A stretch of 64,000 bases of DNA from Sporopachydermia quercuum (taxonomy: Eukaryota; Ascomycota; Sporopachydermiomycetes; Sporopachydermiales; Sporopachydermiaceae), in the NCBI GenBank assembly GCA_001599295.1, contig BCGN01000004.1, forward strand, positions 248,346 to 312,345. The letters are read 5' to 3'. The notes under the pieces were generated by a model that searched no databases, was not told the DNA's origin, and saw nothing but the letters and a program-made list of their open reading frames with translations. Both the position numbers and the translations under genes were made by a program. Every line of letters starts with the position of its first letter. Positions within the stretch are counted from its first letter, which is position 1. This document shows, piece by piece, positions 10,580 to 22,289 of this stretch.

Positions 10580-12216
10580 TTTGATGAAGAATTACTGGAG
10601 ATGGTGATATGAAACTTGTTCTAAGCAATTGAATGTTAGAATCGTGTATTTTGAGGTACCAAGGCTGAACTATGAACTCTGAGCTATAAAGTGTTCTAGT
10701 ATATGGTGATTAGTATTATTGGGTTAGAGAAGATACTCCATATTGTATTTTGAATGTTGTATGTTGTATGTATTAATTGAATATTATCAAGGTACATAGT
10801 TAAATAAATATACACTTGTATATGATTATAAGGATTTGAAAATGAATAGTATGGGAAATACAGTCATAGGGTCAAAAATTATCCTTAACCCAGGGATGAT
10901 AGAATAAAATGGGTACCAAAACAGAGTCATGGGGTTAGTAGTATTATTTCCGATATTATTGCAATTATGGAAACCATCGTTTCTCTTATGTATACTAATA
11001 AATGCAGTATCATTGATAATAAGACTATTAGTACTATATCAAGTAAATATAGATAAATGATTAGAAATAGTATAATGATGAGATATTGGAATTAAAGGTT
11101 ATTACCATTTATTATACAGTATTTTTCATACGAATAGATGCAGTTATACGTCATTTAACAAGGATAGAACAGTAGGCAATAATTCATTATCGTTCCCCCA
11201 ATTTAACCTATCTTCAGAATATCCCAATAAGGTTTGAAAATATATAGAATACTGCATATGCTATGCATATGACTTGTATCAAATGATCCATTAAAATCTC
11301 TCATTGATAAGCATTAATCATCCAGGAACAACAAATGCACAAGTGGAATATTGGGCAATAAATTCATTTCCTTAATGAAAAAATAAAACAAAATTTATAT
11401 TGGTTTTGATGGATGTCTAAGCTTAACAAGCTGTACAGGCAATGCATAAAAATGCAAAATTATGCACTATCGAACCTAAATTTGAAGCATCAAAGGTTTA
11501 CTTCTAATCCGTTGACTATAAGACTATTTCTCCATTGAAAACGTATACTATATGCGTTTATTATTCATGTAATATAATATAGTATATTATGATATGTGTA
11601 TCACCACTATGAAGTATGTATGTAAAGAAATATGGACTGTATGACGAGAGTAACGTAGTCTTGCTTGTAGTATATGATTAATGTATTAGTCGTTAATAGA
11701 GCCTAATTCGGTAAAAAAAAATGTTGAAGTATTTCGGAGCGGGAATTTTCCTATTTTGAATTTTACCCGACTTCGGGTGAAAGCCCATCGTTCAATAGTT
11801 GATTTTTCCGAAATAAGAGGAACCATGAAAGGTAAGGAACTTAATTTAAACAAGATTGATCTAGTGGAGAAAAATTACAGATTGGGTAATCATTGTAGAA
11901 CAATTTTGGGGAAAGAATGTGTTTCGAAAACGAAATAGTGATACCAGATTAGGTGAAAGGGTGTGAATATTGTTTTGGGTAACTTGATTACCAGTTAGAG
12001 AATACACAAGCGTAATACTTGGAAAGACTTCACTTGAACTCCTATTTGATCCGAAATATAACCAATTAGAGCAAGAGGTGTACCCAAAAATCCTTTTAAA
12101 CATTACCGAAATAGAAACTTTCATCTTATAATCAGCTAATTTCCGATCTCGGCTGAACTTTTGGTTCCATCTTTTCCGCTATCGAGTATCAGCTATCCGC
12201 TATCCGACCCCCTCAT
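10580..12216. other. Convergent intergenic region MCA1 / YAK1
   Basis: 1.64 kb with no gene recognised. It contains a 17-bp AT palindrome (arms ATAATATA and TATATTAT, 11574-11590) and a near-perfect hairpin with a Reb1-like core at 11761-11782. ORFs near 11756-12124 are short and lack homology. Confidence 0.6.
11761..11782. terminator. Hairpin with Reb1-like cores, 3' of YAK1
   Basis: Arms TTTTACCCGA and TCGGGTGAAA, separated by CT, pair with one G-T position. The left arm contains TTACCCG. It lies about 435 bases beyond the YAK1 stop and 1.2 kb beyond MCA1, where roadblock-type termination would be useful. A terminator role is inferred, not shown. Confidence 0.3.
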
Positions 12217-14463
12217 TCAACTTCTTAAACCTAATCCATTCACCCCATTCACCCCACTGGTCCCACTAGCCCCTCTCCAAACTCCCATCCCGCCACTAGT
12301 AATAAATGGATGCATTAACGCTTGATGTGGGGTAATCCGCTCCAAAGGGTTCAAATTCAAACATTGCCTTATTAAATCATATAATTGCGTCTTCATTTCT
12401 TCCGTTCCAGTGCTTCCGCTCATAATAATATCATGCAAGTTTTTGCTGTTGAAATACTGTTTATTTGGTTTCTCTTCCGTTCCGAACTCTTCATTATATT
12501 CTTCCCGAGTTTTCAGTCGGTAGGCCTTCTTCCCTGAAACTACCCCACTTCCACTTCCGCTTCCGCTTCCTGTCTTGAAAAATTGACTGGTATTCTTACC
12601 CAAATCAATCATCCAACCCGGTGGGTACCCTACCATCTCTACTATCCGAACCATCTGATTGTATTCACTCCACCCGGGAAATAACGGCAACCCCAAATAC
12701 AACTCCGCCAATATACATCCAAACGACCAGATATCAATAGCGCAAGAATAATGAAGCCCCATAATTACTTCCGGAGACCGATAGAACCGGGACTGAATAT
12801 ACGTGTAAACGGTTTGCTGTTCATGACAAGCCGAGCCGAAGTCTATAACTTTAATTTCTACCGAATCGAACCGTTTAATTAAAATGTTTTCCGGTTTTAA
12901 GTCGCAATGAATGATTTTCCATTCTTTTAATACTTTTAACGATTCCAGCAATTGTTCCGAAATCACCCGGGTTATCCCGATATCCAAACCCTTAAATTCC
13001 GTTTGCTCAATTAGCTCAAATAGGTTATTCCCCAACAATTCAAAAACAAGGCATAAATGCTCTTTATGGAGAAAACGGTCTAATAGCCGGAGGAAATGAT
13101 AGTTATCGTTTGGGTCAACTTTACCGTTTAAATGTTCTAAAATGGATACTTCCATTAAGGATTGGTTCAAATAAGCGGTCATTGCTTTAATAACTTTAAT
13201 CGCCACTAGCCCACCCGATTTCAGGTCCTGGCATTTAACTACCTGGCCGAAGGTTCCGTGGCCCAAAAGGTCTAGAACCAGATACTTACGGTTTTCCTGG
13301 GCTCCGAGGATGTCATTAACATAAAGGATATAATCTGAGTTTTCGTTATCGGCTCCGTTATTGAATTTGCCGACATGCGGGTTAGTTAGGACACGTTTTG
13401 GATTCTTAGCCGAGTTGTAGGTGAAATTCGGGTTACAAAGGTTGTAAGTCAGGGACACCTGAACCGAGAGGGCTTGAAGCGGGGAAATGAAGCCTCCTTC
13501 AGGTAGGATTCGTCTATTTTTGGCGGGGTGGTTCCTAATTGGAGCCAGGCCAATTCCAGAGACGATTTTGTTCATGGTGGGGGCAGGAATTTTGTTCATG
13601 GGCAAGGAATAAGCCGAGTTCTGACGGTTTTTTGCAGAAAAGGGTAACTGGCCGAGCGTGTTTCTTCTTTGGGAGGAGAAATGATAGTTTTCGGATCCTC
13701 CCGAGGATAAAATTTGGTTTTGGAGGTTGTGTGGCGGAGCGGGGGCTCTGGGAGGGATAAATCGGGATTGGTTCTGAGTGGGCATCGTGGCTGACGACGA
13801 AGTGGCTGAAGCTGAAGCCGAAACGGAAGTCGACACCGAGGAAGAAGCAGTCGAGGCAGCAGAAACTGTGGCTGGAGTTGTAGAAAGCGGGTCATTTGGG
13901 TCCTGTAGCGTATTTTCAAGGTCAAATATTGTTTCGGGTAACTCGTAAGCCGTTGGGAGTGTTTTGAAGTTACTTCTTGGGGAAATCTGTGAGGCGTCGA
14001 GGCAAGAAGAAGAAGGGGAGTCAAAGCTATATCCCGATAAGGATTGTGGCTGACTCTGCTGCCTGTTTTGGGACAACGGAGGTAGAAATTGCTTGTTTGG
14101 GGCGGACGTCGGAGATAATGGTGGCTCAGACGGCGCCTGGGTTAATGAAAGATTCTGAAAGGACAAACTTGATGGAATATATGTGCTGGAGTTTAAGCCA
14201 TTAGATAAACTTCCCGAACGGGTAGAAGTGGGGCTTAGCGAAAGCGAGGCTCCATTATTGCTATTACTGCTTGGGCTCCCCATTGCATATAACGGAAACG
14301 ACCGTTGTTGCGCAGGTAGTTGCCTAGCACTATTGCCAGGGCTATCAGTATTCCCCATATTCACAGGCGGCAGATGAGGGCCATGCGTCCGCTGGTTAGC
14401 TAAGCTTTCGTTAGCCTGCATTAAATACGGATTGCCGTAAACGGGTCGAGATTTCCGTTCCAT
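12217..14463 (-). CDS. YAK1: Protein kinase Yak1 (DYRK family)
   Basis: A 748-residue Ser/Thr kinase with a disordered Ser/Pro/Asn-rich N terminus (1-370) and a kinase domain from about 395 to 725. The Gly-loop is GHGTFG (401-406), the ATP lysine K423 and the catalytic loop HCDLKPEN (519-526). DFG is at 541-543, and the activation loop YTYIQSRFYRSPE carries the DYRK-type YxY (Y553/Y555), whose second Tyr is autophosphorylated. HCDLKPEN and SRFYRSPE are DYRK hallmarks. A Gly-Ser repeat (about 637-647) is inserted late in the domain. In yeast, Yak1 acts opposite PKA in glucose and stress signalling. The ATG at 14463 is the first in frame. It shares a 1.95-kb divergent promoter with INN1. Confidence 0.95.
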   Translation of the reverse strand: MERKSRPVYGNPYLMQANESLANQRTHGPHLPPVNMGNTDSPGNSARQLPAQQRSFPLYAMGSPSSNSNNGASLSLSPTSTRSGSLSNGLNSSTYIPSSLSFQNLSLTQAPSEPPLSPTSAPNKQFLPPLSQNRQQSQPQSLSGYSFDSPSSSCLDASQISPRSNFKTLPTAYELPETIFDLENTLQDPNDPLSTTPATVSAASTASSSVSTSVSASASATSSSATMPTQNQSRFIPPRAPAPPHNLQNQILSSGGSENYHFSSQRRNTLGQLPFSAKNRQNSAYSLPMNKIPAPTMNKIVSGIGLAPIRNHPAKNRRILPEGGFISPLQALSVQVSLTYNLCNPNFTYNSAKNPKRVLTNPHVGKFNNGADNENSDYILYVNDILGAQENRKYLVLDLLGHGTFGQVVKCQDLKSGGLVAIKVIKAMTAYLNQSLMEVSILEHLNGKVDPNDNYHFLRLLDRFLHKEHLCLVFELLGNNLFELIEQTEFKGLDIGITRVISEQLLESLKVLKEWKIIHCDLKPENILIKRFDSVEIKVIDFGSACHEQQTVYTYIQSRFYRSPEVIMGLHYSCAIDIWSFGCILAELYLGLPLFPGWSEYNQMVRIVEMVGYPPGWMIDLGKNTSQFFKTGSGSGSGSGVVSGKKAYRLKTREEYNEEFGTEEKPNKQYFNSKNLHDIIMSGSTGTEEMKTQLYDLIRQCLNLNPLERITPHQALMHPFITSGGMGVWRGASGTSGVNGVNGLGLRS

Positions 14464-16414
14464 TTTCGTCCCAGGTCCCAGAAGTAAGTGGGTTATTATA
14501 ATACGTCCAAGTTACACTTGTGCAAGTTGCAAAATGATCAATTGAGCCACAGAAAAGCAGGTTTTCTTTTTAAGACAATTCAATTCCTAAAATAGATGTC
14601 TCGCCGAGATTTAAAGCTCCGCTTATTCGTTTCCGCTTTCCTTCCGTCAGAATGAATCAATCCGCTTATCATCAGCTGTTTGTGTACTGGTTATGCCTCT
14701 GTTATATGACGTACCAACAGTCACCTTGAAGGATGTAAGAATCGACTTGAAACCCAGGCGTTAACTTGGAAATTAGTTGGATATATATATATGATATAAT
14801 GGATGATAAATTGAATAAAAAATAATCTATTTACTTAGATTATTATGATGTTTCTTGATGGATTGTTGGTTACTCCGTGGGGTTTTTGGTGAAGTTATTT
14901 TGGCAATTGGGAAAACAGGAAAACCGGAGACGATGGAAAGGAGGCGGAGAAAATAATTGGGGGCTGACTGGAGATATGAGGGAAAACGGAAAACATATTT
15001 GGAATGGAGTGAGATGTGATGTTTGGTTAATGAGGAGATATTGAGGAAAGAGCAGCTCTTCCTAGAACTTCTGTATTGATAAATTCAAAGTTAACTATAA
15101 TTTGGAGAGGTTGGAATGTTATTTACTGATGTGAGGGTAACGAACTATGTTGAGTGGATTTCATGATAGTCTATGTGATGAGTTATGAAAGAATTGAAGG
15201 TTATACAGTGGACATAATGGTTAGCGGAAAGGAAGGAATACAAAGCGTGAACTAAAGTAGTTAAATGAAAAAAAAAAGTAGAATGTATTTTTGGGTTCAA
15301 TATCTAAATTTACGTCGGTTGAACTGGCTTTAGAGATATGCAATCAATTGCTGATTGATGCTTGATGCGTAGATATATTCATAGATATAATGTCGCATAG
15401 CTGTACGAGACTTAGATACTTCGGAGATTATAAGTAATATTTCATGATCATTTTCTCGGGACCTTTATATCATATGTTTTCCGATATTGGCTGTATCGAT
15501 CAGATCATTTATAACGCCTTTCCGAGTATTCCATCAGTTTTCACTAATTTTTCTAGGATTTTATACCTGTATTTTGTTTAATAAAGCATACAAATACCAA
15601 ATTAAAGTACTTTTTTCTCTCCACTCAAAAGTGTATCGAATAATCCTTAATACCAGAAGTTTCCATAACATACTATTTTTATATTATTTCCGCTATTTCC
15701 ATATTGACATCACCTTATCGTTAATATCGGAAATAAAGATATTGCATCTCAACTCATTTTGCGTTATACTATCTTCTCCATTATAATTACCTATTTATCA
15801 ATACTAAGCACTACAAATATATGTAAAATGCTCCTCGAAAGCTACCATTGGAATCAAAAGTACATATTAATATAAGGTAACTTATTATAGTCTCAAATGC
15901 TCGTATTTGACCCTTGAAACTGCCAAGCTCACCAATACTAAGTAAGCTACCGCCGTCTCCGCTTATCTAAGTTCTGATCTTCATATACCCCCTCTCATTT
16001 TCCTAAAGCCTCCGCTATATTTAACTCTGGAAATGATCCCTGTTTGTTTATTCCGATCTCAAAATAGCAATGCCCTTCTTGTTTTATTCCACAAGGCGCT
16101 TGCTTAATAAGAACAGCTTTAACGAAGGAAAAAGTTCTGAAGATTAATGCGGATTGACAGTTATGAGCGGCTTTCGTTATTAGATGTTTATTTAACTGGA
16201 AAATCGTATCATTGTGTTGTGTCCGTTCTTATGGCATTAGTACTGCTGCATATGCACAATTGTCTAACTGCCTAGCGACGCTGAGAGAGAGCATTCTTGC
16301 TATTAGTACTACTAGTACTGCTTGAATTGCTGGAATTGCTTAGTTATCGAATCACAGTGCCTAGGACAAAAGTTGCCTTTTAATACTATATTTTGCTAAG
16401 GTAATTACCTGAGA
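14464..16414. promoter_or_regulatory. Divergent promoter region YAK1 / INN1
   Basis: 1.95 kb with no supported gene. The 99-codon frame at 15487-15786 begins at TTG, is Phe/Ile/Tyr-rich and has no homology I recognise. TTCCG-containing motifs recur between 15480 and 16060. Confidence 0.55.
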
Positions 16415-17935
16415 ATGACTAATTCTACTGCTATGCCTACCTCAACCACCATTGCAACCACAATCACATCAGCGAAAACAGATGATCTGAACTTGCTGGC
16501 CTCGGTAAATCCCGGAGGAACGCTGATAATAGTGGTCTCCGAAGCCCGGAATCTGCCGAACAGGCGGAATCTCGGCAAACAAAACCCTTACGCTTTATTC
16601 CAGTTTGACATTTCCGCTTGCAAAACTTCGGCCATTGAAAACGGGAACCAGGCGCCCAAATGGAACGAGGAGTTAAGGTTCAAAATCGAAGCCAACAAAC
16701 CCCCGCTTCTACTTTTATCTTTACTGGATTATTGTGAGGGACCTCCGGTACTAATTTCGGAAGCTACGATTAATTTCGGAACGGCATTTCGGCAATTTGA
16801 TCATAAAGTTAGAGCTTATGTATATGATTCATGGCATACACTGTACTATAACGGGAAATTAGCAGGTGAGATATATTTGGAGATGACTTATTATCCTGTT
16901 AAACGGATAGTTTTTCCCGTTAATCAGAGCGTTTTGGCCGCATCGGAGCTCGCAATACCAGGAGGAGCGGGAATAAGGCGTCGAAAAGTTTTCCAGACTT
17001 TTGCCCTTAATTCCGGTATGCCGGAAGAACCCAATTCCAATATTGGGTTCAACCGATCATTGAGTTCAGCAAGTTCTGGAGGTAGTTTAATATCTGCACA
17101 CAGTATAGATAGACCGTTACCTCCAGTGCCAGGGAACGTGAATGATAGTCCCGAATCACAGGAAAATACTTTTGAGCTTCCTAAGGTTAAGCCACTCCCG
17201 CAGCCCCAACCCCAGACACAAGCTCAGCCACAACAGCGGTTTCAATCCCGTGGATTACCTCCAAGACCTTCAAGCCAAAGACCAATTTCTATGTACACTA
17301 ATTCAGCCTCCAGAGACAATTATACACCACCAGATTGGAATGATGATTTACTATGCAATTCCCGATTAGGAAGATCACTTGATAGTTCGGCCGCCGAACC
17401 CGCATTTGGTAGCGGAACTGAATTTTTCAGCCAATCTTTACCCGAACGGCCAAACACACAGAGTCAGCTACAGACCAAATTAAGGAAGAAGCCACCACCA
17501 TCTCTAGCCCCAAGCCACACCAAGAAAACCCCCCGCCACCTGCCTTATTCCCCTCAATCTTTTGCCCAATCAGGCTTAGGTCCTGAATTTCCAGAGGTTG
17601 CTGAGCCACCGGGAGATGAGCATTTCTCACCCGAAAACATAGCACCGACACCGTCAAATTTAAGCTTGCAAGAAAGGCTAAAGGTCGGGCTTATAGCTAA
17701 AGGCGACTTGGGTATTGATCCGGGTCGATCAGGATATCGCGGTAATGGTAGATGGCTGAATGAGCCACCGGAAAATCCACAACAGGTAGAATATCTACTG
17801 GCGGGGCAACCTTCCGAAATAGGTAGGTCTAAGCCACAGATTCCGCCGAAGATTCCGCGGGAAATATCGCCAGCCGAGTATTATGCAATAGATCAACAAC
17901 GTTACGTTAATAGTTTACAAGGAGATAGAGAGTAG
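16415..17935 (+). CDS. INN1: C2-domain ingression protein Inn1 (fission yeast Fic1-like)
   Basis: A 506-residue protein. An N-terminal C2 domain (about 35-160; GTLIIVVSEARNLPNRRNLG, NPYALFQF, GEIYLEMTYYPVK) is followed by a long Pro/Ser-rich tail with many PxxP motifs (RPLPPVPG near 232, GLPPRP near 281, KKPPPSLAPS near 365). In Inn1/Fic1 the C2 domain couples plasma-membrane ingression to actomyosin-ring contraction and activates chitin synthase Chs2. The tail binds SH3 domains of Hof1 and Cyk3. The usual Ca-binding Asp is replaced (NPY rather than DPY), consistent with a Ca-independent C2 as in Inn1. Its neighbour is RPC31, as in S. cerevisiae YNL152W/YNL151C, which supports orthology. Confidence 0.9.
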   Translation: MTNSTAMPTSTTIATTITSAKTDDLNLLASVNPGGTLIIVVSEARNLPNRRNLGKQNPYALFQFDISACKTSAIENGNQAPKWNEELRFKIEANKPPLLLLSLLDYCEGPPVLISEATINFGTAFRQFDHKVRAYVYDSWHTLYYNGKLAGEIYLEMTYYPVKRIVFPVNQSVLAASELAIPGGAGIRRRKVFQTFALNSGMPEEPNSNIGFNRSLSSASSGGSLISAHSIDRPLPPVPGNVNDSPESQENTFELPKVKPLPQPQPQTQAQPQQRFQSRGLPPRPSSQRPISMYTNSASRDNYTPPDWNDDLLCNSRLGRSLDSSAAEPAFGSGTEFFSQSLPERPNTQSQLQTKLRKKPPPSLAPSHTKKTPRHLPYSPQSFAQSGLGPEFPEVAEPPGDEHFSPENIAPTPSNLSLQERLKVGLIAKGDLGIDPGRSGYRGNGRWLNEPPENPQQVEYLLAGQPSEIGRSKPQIPPKIPREISPAEYYAIDQQRYVNSLQGDRE

Positions 17936-18355
17936 AGCCAAGACGGAAAAGGAATATGCACGGAAGAGGATAACAGAGGCTTCCTTTGTCGGGGACTTGT
18001 ATGGAAATTTGGGTCAGTGCATAAATTAAAAAATAATAACTAATCAAACTTGTATTATGTTCAGTGAATACTAATGATCATTTTCGATATCGAGTAAAAC
18101 AGCCGAAAATTATACCGAAAGTGTAAATTCTGTTCCGTTAATCGAAAATTGTTGCTTGATTAGTAAAAGATGTTAAGTAGTCTATTGATGTAGAATCATC
18201 TGATCATGCGATCATATATCATAAGAGAAGCTGTGATTTACTTCGATTATTATTGCCGTGTATGTTAGTACTATTCCGTTGCCCGGCTTCTTTTTCCGAA
18301 CTTCATTCTTATTCCGCATATAAACAGCCCAAACTCCTAATTAACCTGGTACTGG
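17936..18355. other. Convergent intergenic region INN1 / RPC31
   Basis: 420 AT-rich bases. Nothing is recognised beyond several TTCCG and CCGAAA motifs. Confidence 0.6.
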
Positions 18356-20110
18356 TTAGAAATCAGCTTCTCCCTCATCACCTTCGTCATAATCATCTCC
18401 ATCTCCACCGTCGAAATATTTCTCGGCATTATAATCGTCATCCTCATCCTCTTCAAATTCATCATCAATCTCCTCTTCTTCTTCTTCAGGTTCTATATCA
18501 TCTTCATTGGCAGCTTCAGTTAGCCTTTCGTCAAGCTGTTCTAGAGAGTTAATTCCAGAATTTACGCCAGCTGCAATTCCCGTACCAGGATCTTGTAGTT
18601 TAAGTTTCTTGCCCGCAGAACCATCATTTACCCCCATAACTTCATACAGCTCCTGGGGGAAGAAATCTACACAATATGGTAAATCGTCTACCGTACGAAA
18701 GATCTTCTTCTTAGTGCGATATCTATCACTGTAACGCTTTATGCCATCGTTTAATATATCATGATGTATTTCTAGTGCTTTCAATTGTTTCATAATGGCT
18801 CGTTGTTGAGCAGGTCTCTTTCTTTTTAGTTGTAGTAAATGTTCGTACATTATAGTGGAAGACACGTTTGTAGATGTGGATGTGGATGTGGAAGTAGTAG
18901 ATGAGCTGTTGGGAGAAGAGAGTTGTTTGATATTTTGTTTAATGGTGTCTAGGGAGCCCAGGAAGAAAGGGCTGTTGTGAAGAGAAGCTCTGAATATGAT
19001 TTGTTGGGTAGACGATTTGGATTCACGTGATGTTGGCGGTGTTTGAACCGGTATCATTATATTCTAGTGAATTGTTAGTATTCTGAGAAGACAAAAGGTG
19101 GAGTTGATAGAAGCTAGGAATTAATAGGAATCAGTAGGATCAAATAGGGATCAATCGAGCATAATTTGAGATGACACCTAGGCATTTGTTTGACAATCCA
19201 TAGTTAGAAACACGACACCTACAACAAAATAAAGGTGTCTAATAATATCAATAGAAGCTTGCTATTAAAATAACGGCTTTGATCCATATGGATTACAAGC
19301 TGAAGTTGTCATCAGCATAGTAACTGATTGCTGGCAAAATTACCTCGCTGTTTTTTGCTTTACGTTCACTTCTGTTTATTTAACGAGCCCTAACGAGTTC
19401 TCAATATCAAAATGTATATATGATAAGAATAGTTTGTCCTCTTCTTCTAGTGAATCTAATGCTTATGTATGCACGTCTCTGATATCAACTCTTTTACGCT
19501 TCCTTAGTACAATTAAGTATCCTTCTTCTGATTGTGTTATTGAATATGTATGACATGACGCATTCTGTACTGAATTCTTCCTTGAAATACCTTTAATAGC
19601 ACTGATTCTTGCAATTTTAGAGGAAATAGTGATAATAGCAATAAACGAGATAGCACGAAGTAGCACTCTAACTGAGCTCCATAGCTAACTTTATTGTTTC
19701 CAACCAAGTAGACAGCAAGCAAACAATGGCATAAATGCAGCAGCAATGACTAACCTATTCAGAACGAATATTTCCAGTATTTATAGAAAATATCAGCCTT
19801 TCATAAACAATAGAGGTACTTCATTCAAAACTTTAGCTACTATTTGATTTGACAATCTTTTCATACTCTTAGTAATACACCGTCATGTGGAGTATCCAAC
19901 CACTATCTAAAACTTCTTTTCCTGCGCCAATATTATCAACTATTTCAGCACTTTTCATCCTATTTTGCCTTATAACAATACTCCTTTCATTCTCCAAAAT
20001 CAATACCAAATAATACTTACAGGATAGTTATCTTGAGATGTAGCATCAGGTTGGAACTCGCCCGGATTGAGACCAAACGATCGGAGAGCATTCGCGCGAC
20101 GAAAACTCAT
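18356..20110 (-). CDS. RPC31: RNA polymerase III subunit C31 (two exons)
   Basis: Exons (minus strand) are 20110-20021 and 19063-18356, giving 265 residues. Exon 1 encodes MSFRRANALRSFGLNPGEF and ends at a GTAAGT donor. The 957-base intron has a TACTAAC branch site (19074-19080) and acceptor TAG at 19066-19064. Both junctions are phase 0, and the joined sequence NYPNIMIPVQTP aligns with the N-terminal region of yeast Rpc31. Further matches are NSPFFLGS, NDGIKRYSDRYR, the DDLPYCVDFFPQELYEVMG core and an acidic tail containing DDDYNAEKYF. A Thr-Ser repeat is inserted after residue 80. C31 belongs to the Rpc82-Rpc34-Rpc31 initiation subcomplex of Pol III. The model would be truncated by 32 residues without the distant first exon. 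Confidence 0.93.
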
Positions 20111-20899
20111 TTTTGAAAGAATCTGCAATAGAATGCAATATATATGATGGCAATCAAATATAGAGCGACAATATTCTACTGTTCTAAGCTCTTGATGAAT
20201 TATTTTTGAGGTATAGTAGCTGGTAGTTCGATGGGTGATGAGATATAGTACAGTGTCTATGTGAACTTGAATGTTGAGAACAGTTGGCTGTCCAGTGAAT
20301 AATTTATTGTAGTGATAATGGCTGTTGATCAAAGTTTCTTCTAGAAATTCAGTACCTGCATCTTCAATCTTTGAATTATGTAGTATTTGATGCACTTTTA
20401 ACTCATGTGAAATGGGTTCTAACCCTTTATTGTTATACGAATCAGCTGTTGTGGTGGTAGAAAAGAGCATTTAGGATCTCACTCAGATGAAAAAAGTTTT
20501 GGATCGGGTCACAAAATAGATAGAGAGAAACAACTGGCGAATCTAAAAGGGGGAGGATAGAGACCACTAAAGTGATTCCGAATTTGAAATTTTCTTAGGG
20601 TTACGGCACTTTTGGGTTTTGTTACAGTATTCTGTAAGCACGTGATGTAGTATTTTTTATAAAGAAAGGTGAAATCCTACGACAGACAAGAATGAGTTTC
20701 TCGTACACTCTCTTCATTACTATGAACGAACTAACGATCTATAGTTGAAGAAAGTTACAAATTTTCGCTAGTATTCTAATGAAAAGCTCTATTACAACTA
20801 TGTATTCACTATAAACACACTCATAAAGTTTTTCTGCCCGTAGAAATTCATCCAATACTGGCATACCAATCACCTACCTACTTCATCAACATCTCTACA
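20111..20899. promoter_or_regulatory. Divergent promoter region RPC31 / ALF1
   Basis: 789 bases between two divergent starts, with a CACGTGA (Cbf1/E-box type) at 20639-20645. The frame open upstream of RPC31 exon 1 to 20470 has no homology and is treated as untranslated. Confidence 0.55.
20638..20646. promoter_or_regulatory. Cbf1-type E-box (GCACGTGAT)
   Basis: CACGTGA core about 255 bases upstream of the ALF1 ATG. Motif match only. Confidence 0.35.
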
Positions 20900-21607
20900 A
20901 TGGATATCAACATTTCCGTCACTTCTACCCTCATCTCAACAGAAAAACGCATCTCTCTCAACTGGAACATTCAAACACTACGAGAGAAACTCGAACAGAT
21001 AACAGGAATAAGTCCCAAAGACCAGAAACTCCTGCTATTCCCATCCGCTCATTCATCAACTGTCATTCAACTAGACGATCCCAACGTGTTACTCTCAAGT
21101 TACAATCACGATAATTCAAACTTCACTTCACAAACACGAATTCATGTCATTGACCAATCAAATGCCACAGATGAACTTCAAAACTCCCATGTGGACAAAT
21201 TCGAACTCAGCGACGATCAATATAACAACAGAAGGGATACCGTAAGGCAATGGAAGATCAACAATAGGCTGGGAAGGTATAATGAGCGATGGGAGGCCAA
21301 TAGAAAAGAGAAATTACAGGCTAACGCTGAGAAAGCAAATAGTATACAAGTAGGATTACGATGTAGAGTGAAGCCAGGTGATAGATTAGGTACTGTTAGA
21401 TATCTTGGAGAAGTACCAGAGATAGATGGGGAAATGTGGGTTGGGGTTGAATTGGATGAGCCCAGCGGTAAAAACAATGGGGAGATAAAAGGGAAAAGAT
21501 ACTTTAGATGTCGAGATAATTATGGTTCGTTTGTAAGGCCAATTAATATAGAAATAGGAGATTTTCCAAAGGAAGATTTGGAAGATTTTGATATGGATGA
21601 AATATAG
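20900..21607 (+). CDS. ALF1: Tubulin-folding cofactor B Alf1 (CAP-Gly protein)
   Basis: A 235-residue protein. A ubiquitin-like N-terminal domain (about 1-95, LREKLEQITGISPKDQKLLL) is followed by a short helical segment (DTVRQWKINNRLGRYNERWE, about 113-135). The CAP-Gly domain (about 153-215) contains GTVRYLGEVPEIDGEMWVGV, EPSGKNNG and KRYFRCRDNYGSFVRP. The family GKNDG/GKHDG motif is GKNNG here. The C-terminal DMDEI matches the acidic DEI-type tail typical of cofactor B. Alf1 binds alpha-tubulin during folding. Length and domain order match yeast Alf1 and animal TBCB. It lies between RPC31 and PGA2, the same neighbourhood as YNL148C. Confidence 0.95.
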   Translation: MDINISVTSTLISTEKRISLNWNIQTLREKLEQITGISPKDQKLLLFPSAHSSTVIQLDDPNVLLSSYNHDNSNFTSQTRIHVIDQSNATDELQNSHVDKFELSDDQYNNRRDTVRQWKINNRLGRYNERWEANRKEKLQANAEKANSIQVGLRCRVKPGDRLGTVRYLGEVPEIDGEMWVGVELDEPSGKNNGEIKGKRYFRCRDNYGSFVRPINIEIGDFPKEDLEDFDMDEI

Positions 21608-22289
21608 GGAAAATAGGATAATATAGGTTCCTTTTTATTTTTTTTTTGAAGAACTTGTTTTATGATTAATAAGCTGAGATAGTGGGAGCAGTTTTTAGTA
21701 AACATGAAGAACGAACAACTCAGTTCAGATAGGTAATGCTTGTACTGTGTTATATTTAGTTCTTGAGAGCATTCAAGGTAAAGGTTATGGATTTTAGTGA
21801 TTGTTCAGTTCATTGTCTCTGGATTAGCTAGAATTAGAAGAACTCAAACCATAATAGTTATCTGATGAATACATACTAACTGGTTAACGAAGAAAGAGAG
21901 GAAAATGATTTGATATTTTTTATTAAAGTTCGAGACTCAATGATTGAATATCGTGTTGTTGATGCTGTGTTCTGATGAATAACATTAGTAAGCATTACCA
22001 CCAATATATGTCCACCATTATTATTACTGCTATTCCTATTGCCATCAAAATATTCAGAAAGTGAATTGAAACGAAGATCAGATCATATCACCTCATCGTT
22101 ATTATTATTTACAACTACTAATTATTACTATCTTCTCAGTAACTGGCAAAATGTACGCGTACAATGAGAGATAAACCTCAATGATGCTCAACATTCTATG
22201 CTTGCTTTTCAATATTGAAACAGGTGTAAAGAGTCAAATCGCTTCAACACTCGTATCATACTAACCACATTCTCTCTTTCTTAAAACTT
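21608..22289. other. Convergent intergenic region ALF1 / PGA2
   Basis: 682 AT-rich bases downstream of both genes. No gene is recognised. Confidence 0.6.

Noticed and set aside
15487-15786. 99-codon ORF between YAK1 and INN1
   Set aside because: It starts at TTG, is Phe/Ile/Tyr-rich as expected of AT-rich noise, and matches no family I know.
20111-20470. Upstream extension of the RPC31 first-exon frame (to a Met at 20470)
   Set aside because: Rpc31 orthologues start close to MSFRR. The extra 120 residues have no homology and would occupy the promoter.
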